Translations under genes and position numbers: made by a program
Notes under the pieces: model-generated
Told to the model about the DNA's origin: nothing
Seen by the model: only the letters and a program-made list of their open reading frames with translations
Databases searched by the model: none
Assembly (NCBI GenBank): GCA_029260615.1
Contig: JAJDCX010000034.1
Coordinates: 103,703-167,702 of the forward strand
DNA: 64,000 nt
Reading direction: 5' to 3'
From: Phycisphaeraceae bacterium
GTDB lineage: Bacteria > Planctomycetota > Phycisphaerae > Phycisphaerales > Phycisphaeraceae
In this document: positions 1 through 9,348 of the stretch, in pieces
How positions within the stretch are numbered: the first letter of the stretch is position 1
How the letters are laid out: each line of letters opens with the position of its first letter

Positions 1-170
1 AGAAGCTATTTAATATCCCGGGGATGGGCGAACACTTTGTCAACTCCGTCATCAACAAAGATCAGTTCCTGATCCTTGGGGTGGTGCTGACTTTTTCGAC
101 GATGTTGGTGATGTTTAATCTGGCCGTTGACGTGGCTTATGCGTGGATCGATCCGCGTATTGAGTTGTGA
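1..170 (+). CDS. ABC transporter permease (DppB/OppB type), C-terminal fragment
   Basis: Only the last 55 codons are in the window, reading from base 3 to a TGA at 168-170. They encode a final hydrophobic helix followed by a tail ending in NLAVDVAYAWIDPRIEL. This closely fits the C-terminus of binding-protein-dependent oligopeptide/dipeptide transporter permeases (family consensus N-L-x-V-D-x-x-Y-x-x-x-D-P-R-I). The protein would be an inner-membrane subunit of a peptide or nickel importer. The rest lies upstream, so the substrate cannot be judged. The next gene is on the opposite strand, so this closes its operon. Confidence 0.75.
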   Translation, partial: KLFNIPGMGEHFVNSVINKDQFLILGVVLTFSTMLVMFNLAVDVAYAWIDPRIEL

Positions 171-196
171 CACTTGAGTTGGTTGTGGCTGGGCGG

Positions 197-1216
197 TCAG
201 GCTTTGGCTGCCTGTTTATTGGTGGGCAACCACCCGCCCATGACGGTGGATTTGCTTTTCATTGAAACGATCAGCAACACGGCCCCGAAGGCGAGGAGCA
301 GGGCGCTTAGCCATTGTCCGCGTGTGATGTGGAGTGTGGCGAATTCTTTGTCTATCAGGTGTGCGTCGGGCATGCGGAAGAATTCGTTGGCGATGCGCAT
401 CACGGCGTAGACCATCGCGCATGTGCCGGCGATCACGCCGGGCTTGCGGGGTTTGATCCAGATGATGGCCAACACGGCTAGGACGACCAGGCCTTCGGAC
501 ACGCCGGCGTAAAGTTGTGAGGGGTGTCTTGGTGTTAAGAAGGGTTCGGCTGCACGGCTGACTACCGCGTCGCCTTTTTGTATCAGTTCGACCACGGTCC
601 AGCGATCCCATGACAGCAGGCCGGGGATAACCGAGCCGGGCGGAGGGAGCGCTGCGAAAACTTTGCTCAACAGGGAGGGGTCTGCGTCCATTAATTCTTG
701 TGGGAACTTGACGGCCAGAGGGAAACTTGCATCGCAGGGACGGCCCAGCAGTTCGCCGTTGATAAAATTGGCGATTCGGCCGAAGAACACACCGAGCGGC
801 GCGGTGAATGCGAACAGGTCGGCGAGGTAGAGGAAGTTGTGTTTGTGTCGATAGGCGAAAAATAGACAGCCCAGAAGCGCCCCGATCATTCCGCCGTGGC
901 TAGCCATGCCGCCCTTGTTGATAGCTAGTACGTCCCAATAGGGAAGGGTGTTGGAAAACTCCCAGAGCATTTCGGGCTTGTATAGAAGGACGTAGCCGAG
1001 TCGGCCGCCTAGGACGATCCCGATGGCGACGGCGACGACCAGGTCGGCGGCGTGTTGGGGTTTGAGTGTGGAGATGCCGACGCGGCAGACTCGTTTGACC
1101 ATGAGGTAGGCGACGAAGAACCCGGCGAGGTAGGACAGGCCGTACCAGCGGATCGGGACCGGGCCCAGCTCAACTAAAATGGGGCTGAGGTTGTGTAGCC
1201 AAACCGCGAGAGTCAT
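197..1216 (-). CDS. lgt: Prolipoprotein diacylglyceryl transferase
   Basis: Lgt transfers diacylglycerol from phosphatidylglycerol to the lipobox cysteine of prelipoproteins in the inner membrane. The 339-residue protein has about seven hydrophobic segments. The Lgt core is present: KGGMASHGG at residues 101-109 and the signature GRIANFINGELLGR at 146-159, with the Arg and the Asn-Glu pair important in characterised Lgt enzymes. HPSQLY follows at 231-236. It is longer than the usual 260-300 residues, mainly through a loop at about 170-225. The window encodes several likely substrates with lipoboxes (34509, 20320 and 21402). The start is the ATG at 1216. No neighbour shares an obvious operon. 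Confidence 0.95.
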   Translation of the reverse strand: MTLAVWLHNLSPILVELGPVPIRWYGLSYLAGFFVAYLMVKRVCRVGISTLKPQHAADLVVAVAIGIVLGGRLGYVLLYKPEMLWEFSNTLPYWDVLAINKGGMASHGGMIGALLGCLFFAYRHKHNFLYLADLFAFTAPLGVFFGRIANFINGELLGRPCDASFPLAVKFPQELMDADPSLLSKVFAALPPPGSVIPGLLSWDRWTVVELIQKGDAVVSRAAEPFLTPRHPSQLYAGVSEGLVVLAVLAIIWIKPRKPGVIAGTCAMVYAVMRIANEFFRMPDAHLIDKEFATLHITRGQWLSALLLAFGAVLLIVSMKSKSTVMGGWLPTNKQAAKA

Positions 1217-1264
1217 GGTGTGTGTGTCAGGTGGTTGGTGTGGCCGTGTTGATTAGTTTAGGTA

Positions 1265-3682
1265 TCAGCTTCTTTTTGGGCCACGGGCTTTGCGTTTGGT
1301 TTTCTTCTTCTTGGGATTGGGTTGCGCGGCGTGGGCCTTGCTTTTTTTTGCGTGGGGTTTTTTCTTGGTTTTAGGCTTGCTGGCCGATTTTGGTTGGTCG
1401 TTTTTAGATTTGTTTTTGAACTTTTTGGATTTTGAAGGTTTTTTCTTCTTTGATCCGTTGTCTACGACAACCATTTCCATAACGCGCCGTGCCAAGTCAA
1501 CGGACATGACTCGGACGGTGAAGGTGTTGCCGATGGAGATGGTTTTGCCGGAGCGTTGTGCGACCAGTGCGCCGGTTTTGGGGTTGTGTTTCCAGCGGTC
1601 GTTGGATGAGCCGGGGAGGTCTGTGCTGCGGACGAATCCATCGATGAGGTATTTGTCGATCTGGATGTAGACGCCTGGGCCGGTGACGCCGGTGACGGTG
1701 CCGGAGAAGTCTTCGCCGAGGTGGTCGGCGAGGAGCTGCAGGACCAGGAAGTTGCGCAGTTCTCGTTCGGCGCTCTCGGAGTTTCGTTCCGTGGTAGAGC
1801 AGTGTTTCCCTTGTTTATACAGTTCCTCCTCGGTGGGGACGAGGTGGTCTTTGGTGATCTTGTTCCCGATTTTCTTCGGGTTAACACGCTTGCCTTGAGT
1901 CTCGTCGGATGCGAGCTTGAGGTAAGCATCGATCCCGCGGTGGATGATGAGGTCGGGGTAACGCCTGATCGGACTGGTGAAGTGGGTGTAGTGTTCGCTT
2001 GCCAGGGCGAAGTGGCCGACCAGCATCGGGGAGTATTCGGCCTTGCTGAGCGTTCGCAGGACGGCCATGTTGACGGATCGCTGTGCGGGCTTGTCTTTAA
2101 CGGCGAGGAGCAGGGTTTGGAGTTGCTTGCGGTTGGGCTTGGCGGGGATGTTGTAGCCGGCGACTCTTGCGAACATGCGAAGGTCGTTGATGCCGTGTGT
2201 GTCGGGGTCTGGGTGGATGCGGCGGATCATCGGGACGCCGATGCGGTTGAAGAGGCGTGCGGTGGCTTCGTTGGCCTCGACCATGAACATTTCGATAAGG
2301 GTGTGTGTGAAGGCGTTATCTTCGGGTTCTGCGTCGATGACTCGGCCGGTGTCATCGAAAACGAGTTCGACCTCGGGGAGACCAAGGACGATCATGCCCT
2401 GATCGAGCCTGCGTGCGCGGATGCGCTTGGCCAGGTCGTGCATCAATTTCGTTGCTTCGATGATGGGCTTTGGGTATTTGGCTTCTGTTTTAGCGTGCTT
2501 GCTTGCCTCGCGGATGTCGTCTTCGATCAGCGCCTGGGCTTCCAGGTAGGTCATGCGTTTGTCGGATCGGATGACGGTGCGTGCGAAGCGTTCTGAGAGG
2601 ACTTTGCCATCGGCGTTGTACTTGATGAAGCAAGACTTGGCGTAGCGGTTGACGCCTTCCTGCAACGAGCAGACGCCGTTGCTGAGTACTTCGGGGAGCA
2701 TGGGTACGACAACGCGGGGGAGGTAGGTGCTGTTGCCGCGTTCGTAGGCTTCTTCGTCCAGAGCGGAGCCGGGTGTGACGAAGTGCGCGACGTCGGCGAT
2801 GTGGACGCCTAACTCGAAGACGGTTTCGCCGTTCTCCTGGGAGGTGTTGATGGAGATGGCGTCGTCGTAGTCTTTTGCGGTGGGTGGGTCGATAGTGAGT
2901 GTGAGTACGCCGGTGATGTCTTCGCGGTCGGGTGGGATGGTATCGGGGTCAAACGCCTGGGAGACCTTGCGTGCTTCGTCGGTGACCTCTTTGGGGAACT
3001 TGTCTGCGAGGCTGTACGCGCGCATGACCGAGAGTGTTTCGATTTCGGGCGTGCCGCCCTCGCCGAGGACTTCGGTGATGACGCCTTCGGCTACGTCGTT
3101 GGCGTCTTTGGGGTATTCGACGATGTCGATGACGACCTTATCGCCGACGCTTGCGTTTTTGACGGAGGGGTCACGGATGACAACGGGGTCGCGCATCAAT
3201 CGGCCGTCGATTTTTACGACGTATACCGATCCGCGTTTCATCAAGGTGCCGACGTACTGTTTGTCAACGCGTTGGAGGACCTCGACGATACGGCCGACGA
3301 AGGGAGATTTGCCTGCGCCGCGTCTGCCTTCGTGTATAACTTTGGCGCGGACGTGGTCGCCGTTCATGGCGTCGCCGGTGGACCCGGGTGGTATGAAGAG
3401 GTCGCCGTGCTGTGTGAGTTCATCGGGCTGGAGGAAGCCGAAGCCTTTTTCATGGGCTCGGAAGATGCCGACCATTTCTTTGCCGGGTGGAGGCAGGGCG
3501 ATGGTGTCGGATGAGCCGAGGATGACGCAGCCGTCTTCGAGGAGGCTTTCTGCGGCTTCCTTGAATTGGTTGAAATCGGCGTCATCGACACCGAGGTCCT
3601 GGGCGAGTTGCCGGAGTGTGCGGGGTTCATACCGTGTGTTGGCGATATGACGGAGTATGCTTTTGGTGTAACGTTGAGGCAT
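1265..3682 (-). CDS. rnr: Ribonuclease R (RNB-family 3'-5' exoribonuclease)
   Basis: This hydrolytic exoribonuclease degrades structured RNA. Domains in order are an N-terminal winged-helix region (MPQRYTKSILRHI...), two cold-shock/OB domains, the catalytic RNB domain, and an S1 domain near the C-terminus (from about LLADHLGEDFSGTVTGV). The RNB metal site is visible as IDPPTAKDYDDAI, matching the family D-x-x-x-x-x-D-x-D-D pattern. The last 60 or so residues are almost pure Lys/Ser/Pro, an unusually long basic tail that probably contacts RNA or ribosomes. The frame is open to 3796, but the Met at 3682 begins the conserved winged helix, so I use it (805 residues). It is divergent from the YlbF-like gene. 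Confidence 0.93.
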   Translation of the reverse strand: MPQRYTKSILRHIANTRYEPRTLRQLAQDLGVDDADFNQFKEAAESLLEDGCVILGSSDTIALPPPGKEMVGIFRAHEKGFGFLQPDELTQHGDLFIPPGSTGDAMNGDHVRAKVIHEGRRGAGKSPFVGRIVEVLQRVDKQYVGTLMKRGSVYVVKIDGRLMRDPVVIRDPSVKNASVGDKVVIDIVEYPKDANDVAEGVITEVLGEGGTPEIETLSVMRAYSLADKFPKEVTDEARKVSQAFDPDTIPPDREDITGVLTLTIDPPTAKDYDDAISINTSQENGETVFELGVHIADVAHFVTPGSALDEEAYERGNSTYLPRVVVPMLPEVLSNGVCSLQEGVNRYAKSCFIKYNADGKVLSERFARTVIRSDKRMTYLEAQALIEDDIREASKHAKTEAKYPKPIIEATKLMHDLAKRIRARRLDQGMIVLGLPEVELVFDDTGRVIDAEPEDNAFTHTLIEMFMVEANEATARLFNRIGVPMIRRIHPDPDTHGINDLRMFARVAGYNIPAKPNRKQLQTLLLAVKDKPAQRSVNMAVLRTLSKAEYSPMLVGHFALASEHYTHFTSPIRRYPDLIIHRGIDAYLKLASDETQGKRVNPKKIGNKITKDHLVPTEEELYKQGKHCSTTERNSESAERELRNFLVLQLLADHLGEDFSGTVTGVTGPGVYIQIDKYLIDGFVRSTDLPGSSNDRWKHNPKTGALVAQRSGKTISIGNTFTVRVMSVDLARRVMEMVVVDNGSKKKKPSKSKKFKNKSKNDQPKSASKPKTKKKPHAKKSKAHAAQPNPKKKKTKRKARGPKRS

Positions 3683-3832
3683 GGATGGGGACTGAATACG
3701 AGGGGGGCGGCTCACGGTGGTGGTCATTGACCCGGGCTTGAGCCCACAGCCCGCCGAGCGTCTATTGCTCGACCCGGCTATGCTACCGCAGATCAATCAC
3801 GCATGACAGATGTACCCTTTGTGAGGCCCCTT

Positions 3833-4249
3833 ATGGCAACCGACGATCAGATCATGAAAGCCGCTTCGGAACTTGGCGAGATGCTTGGGGGGCACCCCAG
3901 GGTTGGGCGGCTTGAGTCGGCCATCAAGAAGCTCAAGGAAGATGTGGAGGCACAACGGGCCCTGAATGACTTGAATCGGCACCTGCAGATGGTAGGGGAG
4001 AAGGAGATGTCGGGTCAGCCGATCGAGGTGTCGGATAAGAAGCGGCTGGCGGAGTTGCAGAGCGAGGTGGTTCACAACCTGGTGTTGCGTGAGTTTCAAC
4101 TGGCCCAGATGGATTACGTGGATCTGGTGAGGGGGCTGGATGACGCGATGTACGGCCGAAGCTCGGCGGCACAGGCGGTTGGGGTGACGGGTGGCGCGGG
4201 GGAGCCTGCGGCAGCGGAGTCGCCGTTGGTTAATCCTGATCTGACTTAG
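3833..4249 (+). CDS. YlbF/YmcA (Com_YlbF) family protein
   Basis: This is a small, largely helical protein. After the ATG at 3833 it reads MATDDQIMKAASELGEMLGGHPRVGRLESAIKK in two parts: a helix with a conserved 'A-x-x-L-G' start, then long charged helices (HLQMVGEKEMSG, ELQSEVVHNLVLREFQLAQ). This matches the YlbF/YmcA family, whose Bacillus members form a complex that tunes RNase Y-dependent mRNA processing. Its position divergent from RNase R fits an RNA-turnover theme, but that is inference. An upstream ATG at 3803 would add ten residues. The C-terminus is a low-complexity Gly/Ala/Glu tail. Family call moderately sure; function unproven here. Confidence 0.65.
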   Translation: MATDDQIMKAASELGEMLGGHPRVGRLESAIKKLKEDVEAQRALNDLNRHLQMVGEKEMSGQPIEVSDKKRLAELQSEVVHNLVLREFQLAQMDYVDLVRGLDDAMYGRSSAAQAVGVTGGAGEPAAAESPLVNPDLT

Positions 4250-4348
4250 GGCGGTTTGGTATCCGTGGTTGCGTTTGGGAGACCAACTTAGTGGCGGTTT
4301 TTGGGTTGGAAGACGCGGAGTTGTGTGTGTGGTTGTTTGGTGGTGGGG

Positions 4349-5413
4349 TTATTCGCCGACTGCTAGCTGTTCGTCGGTGAAGCTAAAGGGGGATGCTTTG
4401 AGCATCTCTCGCAAACGGTCTACGGATACCCGAAGTTCGGCGGCGTTGTTTGGGTTGACGGGCTGGGGTGGAGTCACGCCAGCGACTTCCTTTGCCACGT
4501 CAGCCATCACTTGGCCACAGATAACAGCCATGGCGACCTTGTCCTGCTTGGCTTGCTGGGCCTCTTCATCATCACCATTGTCATTGTTTTTGTTGGCTTC
4601 GGTGAGTTGATCCGCGATCAGTGCGTAATAGCGGAAAGCGATCCGGGCCAACTCAAACTGTTCTTTATCTACATTGTTACCGCCAGCCCTGAGGTGGACG
4701 AGTTTGCTCCATAGCTGTTTCATCCCGCCGTGTACGGGTTTGAATCGGGCCTTGGTGTTTTGCTTGTGGAAGGTGACGCGGCTGTCGAGACCTTCCAGTA
4801 CCTTCTGTATGGCGTCCGGGAGGTCGATTTCGGCTATCGCCACCATCACCTGCTCTAGGACAAGGGAGTTGTCTTCGGCCTTGAGCCGTTTGGCCATCAC
4901 GGCCAGGGCGTCTTTTTGTCCCTGGGTTTTGAGCCTCTTGTTCTTAGCGGCGGCGCCGACGGCCTTAGCGATCCAGTAGCGGACGGCTGGGCTGGGGTCG
5001 TCCGCGCCGGCTTGAAGCACGGTGGTCAGGCTTTGGCCCGAGAGTTTGGAGCTGACGATCGCGACGTTCAGGCGAGTCATGAGGTCGCCATCGGGTGTGA
5101 GCAGCGGGGCGATTTTGTTGGCAATTGTTGGGCGGTAGTAGTCCAGGAAAAAAGCCGATCTGCCAAGGCTGAACTGTTCTGCCAAAAGAGATCGACCTTT
5201 GGCGATCTGCTCAGGGTCGTCGCTTTGTAGTCTGGCGGTCTGGGCATCCACGAAGGAATCGACGGTGGCGCGTTCCTGGGGCGTCAATTCGGCTTGTGCC
5301 TGAAGGATCGCGGCAGGCAGAGAGTTCTGTGCGGACAGTGACTGGGCCCCGGGGCCAAGGATGGCGACACACAGCGTGGCCAAAAGCCAAAGCGGGCATC
5401 GGCTGAATTTCAT
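4349..5413 (-). CDS. Secreted alpha-helical protein of unknown function, HEAT-like
   Basis: A typical signal peptide opens the protein: KFSR, a hydrophobic stretch (LWLLATLCVAILG), and a probable cleavage after LSAQ near residue 29. The mature 325 residues are helical, with repeated short helices such as GQSLTTVLQAGADDPSPAVRYWIAKAVG and LVLEQVMVAIAEIDLPDAIQKVLEG that resemble HEAT/ARM repeats (xxPAVRxxxAxAxG). An acidic, Gln-rich linker (NNDNGDDEEAQQAKQD) lies near residue 290. A ribosome-binding site (GAGAGGA) precedes the ATG. No enzyme motif is visible. It probably acts as a periplasmic scaffold, but I do not recognise a named family. Confidence 0.7.
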   Translation of the reverse strand: MKFSRCPLWLLATLCVAILGPGAQSLSAQNSLPAAILQAQAELTPQERATVDSFVDAQTARLQSDDPEQIAKGRSLLAEQFSLGRSAFFLDYYRPTIANKIAPLLTPDGDLMTRLNVAIVSSKLSGQSLTTVLQAGADDPSPAVRYWIAKAVGAAAKNKRLKTQGQKDALAVMAKRLKAEDNSLVLEQVMVAIAEIDLPDAIQKVLEGLDSRVTFHKQNTKARFKPVHGGMKQLWSKLVHLRAGGNNVDKEQFELARIAFRYYALIADQLTEANKNNDNGDDEEAQQAKQDKVAMAVICGQVMADVAKEVAGVTPPQPVNPNNAAELRVSVDRLREMLKASPFSFTDEQLAVGE

Positions 5414-5598
5414 CGGAGTCCTCTCAGGCGGGCAGGGAAGTAATGCCGTCCGTCCGTCGGTCGTGGGGACCGGGGAGGCGGGTGGTTCGGAGATGCAAAA
5501 ATTAGCATCGGTCTGGATTTATGTCAAACATCATGGCCCGGGGATGTCTCTCAACTATTGGCAAAACAACGTGTTGTGGGTTGCGCCTTATTTGCGAT

Positions 5599-6072
5599 TT
5601 ATCGTATTGAGTTAATGCCTGGGAAGTCCAGGGGGGAGCAGAGCATGACGAAGATCGAGCCGACGTAGAGCGCCAAGCCGATCATGGTCATGACGATGCC
5701 CACACGGTAGAAGCGTGTTTTTCGATCTCGGTACGCCAGGGTGGTATCGAGCCAATGTTCGACTTGTGTGCCGGGGTGCTGGGTGAGCCATCGGAGGTGC
5801 AAGACTCCGTAGCAGACGGTTGCGGCCGCGGCCATGACCAGGGCAACCCCGCTGATGATGAGCAATTGGGCTAGTTGGTTGGTTCCCGCGATCAGCCGGC
5901 CTGAGAAGCCGGTGGTGGTAATCACGATGCCTGTTAGTCCAAGGAGGACTTGTGATCGGTGGTGTAGGACCATGAAGTGGCGTTCAACCATCTCCATGAT
6001 GGCTCTGACATCATCCCGTCCATAAATCTGGATGATGCGTTCGATCTCTTCGTGGCGGGCCTGTTTGGACAT
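5599..6072 (-). CDS. Small inner-membrane protein of unknown function
   Basis: The 157-residue protein has a charged N-terminus (residues 1-38, HEEIERIIQIYGRDDVRAIMEMVERHF) followed by three predicted membrane segments: about 42-58 (VLLGLTGIVITTTGFSG), 70-92 (LLIISGVALVMAAAATVCYG) and 125-145 (VGIVMTMIGLALYVGSIFVML). A conserved-looking soluble loop, HWLDTTLAYRDRKTRFYRVG, lies between the last two. The layout resembles small integral membrane proteins of the Pycsar/SLATT type, but I cannot show a specific match. It stands alone, 185 bases upstream of the secreted HEAT-like gene on the same strand. Confidence 0.6.
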   Translation of the reverse strand: MSKQARHEEIERIIQIYGRDDVRAIMEMVERHFMVLHHRSQVLLGLTGIVITTTGFSGRLIAGTNQLAQLLIISGVALVMAAAATVCYGVLHLRWLTQHPGTQVEHWLDTTLAYRDRKTRFYRVGIVMTMIGLALYVGSIFVMLCSPLDFPGINSIR

Positions 6073-6326
6073 CCCGCCATGATAGCAGCGGTGGAGAGGG
6101 CGTGGATTCCGGGGGATTCATCGGTTGAAGGGGTCTTGGATGCGGGTTTGGCCTGCGTTGGTGGTGAGGTATCAGGGAGGCATGAGCAGCCTCTTTGGCA
6201 AGATCGGACCTATCGCCGCGTATGGTTCTACGGGTTATGTCGTTCTGCGTGGATCGAGTTGGGCTGGGATTAATCTAGAGAGGTAACTGGCCGCAGTTGT
6301 TGGCTGTGGCTACCGATAGGCTGGGT

Positions 6327-6938
6327 ATGACGTGTGCCAATGTATCCTTGAAGACGGGGCAGAGCAAGGGCGGGCGGTCTTTGGGGGGTCTTTGGGGAGT
6401 GGCTGGGCTTAGGTGTTGTGATTGGCGGGGCTGGGCCGGCAGAATTGTTGCGATCCGTGCTACCCCTCGAGAGGTTGCGCTGGGCGTGGCTCTGGGGTCA
6501 TTTATCGCATTCACACCGTTGATCGGTTTGCAGACCCTCATCGCGGCGCTGGTCGCGACGGTGGTGGGTGCTTCGCGGAAGGCGGCGATGCTTGCGGTGT
6601 GGATCAGTAACCCGATCACGATGGGCCCGATTTTTGCGTTTACCTATCAACTTGGTCGAGTGTTGGGTTCCCCAGAATCAGTCTCGGCTGGGGTTTCCGG
6701 GCGGGGGTTGGGTGGTGTAGAGGGCTCGGCCTCGTTCATGTCTGGGGCTGGCATGGGTTTTGAGAATCTTCTTCACACGGGGTGGGGATACATGCTGCCC
6801 ATGCTGCTTGGTGGGGCGGTGGTTGGGCTGGTTGCGGCGTTGATGTCCTACCGCCTGACACACCGGGGGGTCGCGGCGTATCAGGTGGCTTACGCTCGGC
6901 GTTTGCGGACTCGGTTAACCGATACACCGTCCGAATAA
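6327..6938 (+). CDS. DUF2062 family membrane protein (first of a tandem pair)
   Basis: This 203-residue membrane protein carries the DUF2062 signature: an amphipathic start (ATPREVALGVALGSFIAFTPLIGLQT), a second helix (LIAALVATVVGASRKAAML), and the hallmark WISNPITMGPIFAFTYQLG at about 90-108. A C-terminal helix (MLPMLLGGAVVGLVAALMSYRL) follows. The family's function is unknown, though members are often found near glycan or lipid genes. An alternative TTG start lies at 6297; the ATG at 6327 is preferred. It is followed within 90 bases by a second copy of the same family. Confidence 0.85.
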   Translation: MTCANVSLKTGQSKGGRSLGGLWGVAGLRCCDWRGWAGRIVAIRATPREVALGVALGSFIAFTPLIGLQTLIAALVATVVGASRKAAMLAVWISNPITMGPIFAFTYQLGRVLGSPESVSAGVSGRGLGGVEGSASFMSGAGMGFENLLHTGWGYMLPMLLGGAVVGLVAALMSYRLTHRGVAAYQVAYARRLRTRLTDTPSE

Positions 6939-7027
6939 CAGGTGCGGTGGGTGAAAGATTAACCTAAGAGCCTGTATTCAGACGGATTTACCGCAGGTGA
7001 AGTCCCGGCGAGCCGATAGCTGCAAGT

Positions 7028-7702
7028 ATGAGTGGTTTTCCTAACACATCACCGAGGCGAAGTGGGGCCGGCAGAGAGGCCTTGGGCATGGTCGGGTTTC
7101 GTAGGTGGTTGCGGATCCTGATCCCTATCCAAACGAATCCCAAGCGGATAGCGCTTGGGGTGTCGCTTGGTGTGTTGATTTCGTTCTCTCCAACGATCGG
7201 TTTTCAGATCGGGTTGGCACTTGTGGCTGCATCGATATTCAATGCGTCCCGCGTCGCTGCGGTGACATGTGTGTGGATCACCAACCCGTTGACGATGGGC
7301 CCGATCTACGCATTCACCTACATGGTGGGTCGGCCGTTCTGGTCTGCTTCGCCCGATGTCGGGCTGTCGCAGTTGAGTCAGACGATCAGTGGAGGGCAGC
7401 ACTGGTCGAGTATCGGAGCGGTATTTACCGCGTTTCGCAGTATCTATAGCCTTGGCCCGGGTATGTTTATGCCGATGCTGATTGGCGGGCTTATCACGGG
7501 TGGGGTTGCCGGGGCGCTGTGCTACTTACCCGCGAAATCGATCGCTTCGTATGGTCGAAAGACGATGAGGCGGAGTTCCCGGCCCTCTAGGCGGGGGTCA
7601 ATTCTTACCACACGTTCGCCACTTACCCGGCACCGAGTTGAGACGGTCAAGGTGTTGCGCTCCGACGGCAAGCGTACATCTTCACGTCGCCGGGCCGCGT
7701 GA
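7028..7702 (+). CDS. DUF2062 family membrane protein (second of a tandem pair)
   Basis: This 224-residue paralogue of the preceding gene has the same order of motifs. It has a basic amphipathic entry (NPKRIALGVSLGVLISFSPTIGFQIGLALVA), the hallmark VWITNPLTMGPIYAFTYMVG at about 75-94, a periplasmic or cytoplasmic loop, and a C-terminal hydrophobic helix (MFMPMLIGGLITGGVAGALCYL). The C-terminus is strongly basic and Ser/Arg-rich (RRSSRPSRRGS...SSRRRAA), unlike its partner. The shared NP-x-TMGPI core shows an old duplication. The two probably form a heteromeric membrane complex, which is inference. Confidence 0.85.
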   Translation: MSGFPNTSPRRSGAGREALGMVGFRRWLRILIPIQTNPKRIALGVSLGVLISFSPTIGFQIGLALVAASIFNASRVAAVTCVWITNPLTMGPIYAFTYMVGRPFWSASPDVGLSQLSQTISGGQHWSSIGAVFTAFRSIYSLGPGMFMPMLIGGLITGGVAGALCYLPAKSIASYGRKTMRRSSRPSRRGSILTTRSPLTRHRVETVKVLRSDGKRTSSRRRAA

Positions 7703-7740
7703 CAGATATATGAAAACGGGGCGGGAGATCTGCCTCGTGC

Positions 7741-9348
7741 TTAATCGGCAGACTCGATACCCAGGTCTTTGATCTTTTTGTTGAGCGTGTTGCGGTTGAT
7801 CCCCAGGAAGTCGGCGGTGCGTACTTTTATGCCGCTGTTGTAGTTCATCGCCTCGCGGATGAGTTGTTTCTCAATCTCACCAACCACCAGATCGTAGACC
7901 TGGCCCTCGCATGCCTGGTACTCCCGGACCGCGTGCTCGGCGAGCCTTGCGGCAAGCGATTCGATCGACGTATCCGTCGTGTCGGATCTTGTTTGTTTGG
8001 AGAACAACCGGATCTGAAGGGGCAAGAGGTCTTCGGAGAAGTCTTCCCCAGTTGAGAGGACAACCGCCCGCTCCATCGCGTTTTCCAACTCACGGACATT
8101 GCCTGGCCAAGGGTATCGCAGCAGGGTGTTCAATACATCGCGGCTGATCTTCCGCACGTTGCGCTGATTTTCCGTGTTGTACTTGTCCAGGAAGAAGTCG
8201 ATCAGCCTGGGTATGTCCTCCCGGCGTTTGCGCAGCGGGGGGAGGTTGATCTGGACGACATTTAATCGGTAATAAAGGTCCTCGCGGAAGTTGCCTTTGC
8301 GGACTTCGTCTTCGAGGTCGAGGTTGGTTGCGGCGATGATCCGGGCATCGACTTTGACCGTTCGGTGATCGCCGACCCGCTCAAACTCGCGTTCCTGAAG
8401 CACGCGGAGGAGTTTGACTTGTAGTTGTGGGTCCAGGGTGCCGATCTCGTCGAGGAAGATTGAGCCTCCTTCGGCGGCCTCGAACCGTCCTATCTTGTCT
8501 TTAACGGCCCCGGTGAACGCGCCTTTGATGTGCCCAAACAACTCCGATTCGAGCAGTTGGGGAGATAGGGCGCCGCAGTTGATTCTGATTAAGGGGTGAT
8601 CGGCTCGCGGTGAGTTGAAGTGGATAGCTTTGGCGATCAGTTCCTTGCCACAGCCTGTCTCGCCCAGCAGTAGCACGGTCGCTCGACTGCTGGCGACTTG
8701 GCCGATGGTCGCCAGCACGTCCAGCATCGCGGGGCTGGACCCGATGATGTTGTCGAATTTGTATTTGCCCCGGAGGTTGTCTCGCAGCTGTTGGGTTTCT
8801 TCCAGCCAGTGGTCTTTCTCGACCTGGATCAGGTGGTGGATACGGATTGTCTGGGCAATTGAGCCGGCGATGATGGTTAGTAACCGGGCGTCAGCGTGAA
8901 GGTGCTCGTCATCAATAAAGGGCCTGTCGATGCTGATGGCTCCGACGGCCTGTCCGCCGTCGTTGACGGGGACGCAGATGAAACTGGTTGGGGTGGGGGT
9001 GGCGTTGCCATCTTCGAGGTCTCTGCTGCCGGTGCGGTTCAAGAACGCATGGTGCTTGGTGAGGTCACTGATCACTGCGGGCTCGCCGGTCGCGAGGACT
9101 TGGCCGGTGACTCCTTCACCGACGTCGTATCGGCCGCGCTGCTGCTCCGCGGTACTCAGGCCGATACTCGCCACGATGCGCAGTTGGTCAGAGGCCTGGT
9201 CCCATAAAACCAATGAAGCCCGCTGGATATGCAAACGATCGCTAAGGAGCGCCATGGCACGTTGAAACAGTTGGCTCAATTCCAGCCCATCGCCAAGGAT
9301 TTGGCTGATCTGCTCTAAGACGTCTAATTCTTGTTCGGCTCGCCGCAT
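7741..9348 (-). CDS. Sigma-54-dependent activator (GAF-AAA+-Fis, NifA-like architecture)
   Basis: This enhancer-binding protein uses ATP to open sigma-54 promoters. Residues 10-170 form a GAF sensor domain ([20 protein letters not shown] at about 73-92 is typical of NifA-type GAF domains). The AAA+ domain has Walker A GETGCGKE at 229-236, the sigma-54 contact loop GAFTGA at 276-281 and Walker B IFLDEIG at 297-303. A Fis-type helix-turn-helix ends the protein ([20 protein letters not shown]). There is no receiver domain, so the signal is probably a small ligand bound by the GAF domain. It is divergent from the virion-gene block, with about 280 bases between the genes including a 24-bp palindrome. 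True NifA is not claimed, since no nif genes are present. Confidence 0.93.
   Translation of the reverse strand: MRRAEQELDVLEQISQILGDGLELSQLFQRAMALLSDRLHIQRASLVLWDQASDQLRIVASIGLSTAEQQRGRYDVGEGVTGQVLATGEPAVISDLTKHHAFLNRTGSRDLEDGNATPTPTSFICVPVNDGGQAVGAISIDRPFIDDEHLHADARLLTIIAGSIAQTIRIHHLIQVEKDHWLEETQQLRDNLRGKYKFDNIIGSSPAMLDVLATIGQVASSRATVLLLGETGCGKELIAKAIHFNSPRADHPLIRINCGALSPQLLESELFGHIKGAFTGAVKDKIGRFEAAEGGSIFLDEIGTLDPQLQVKLLRVLQEREFERVGDHRTVKVDARIIAATNLDLEDEVRKGNFREDLYYRLNVVQINLPPLRKRREDIPRLIDFFLDKYNTENQRNVRKISRDVLNTLLRYPWPGNVRELENAMERAVVLSTGEDFSEDLLPLQIRLFSKQTRSDTTDTSIESLAARLAEHAVREYQACEGQVYDLVVGEIEKQLIREAMNYNSGIKVRTADFLGINRNTLNKKIKDLGIESAD

Noticed and set aside
1721..2596. 291-residue open frame on the plus strand within RNase R
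   Set aside because: It is the antisense shadow of a well-conserved catalytic domain; no family match and codon composition is that of an opposite strand.
7741..9348. True NifA nitrogen-fixation activator
   Set aside because: Architecture matches, but there are no nif genes in the window and the C-terminal HTH is common to many activators.
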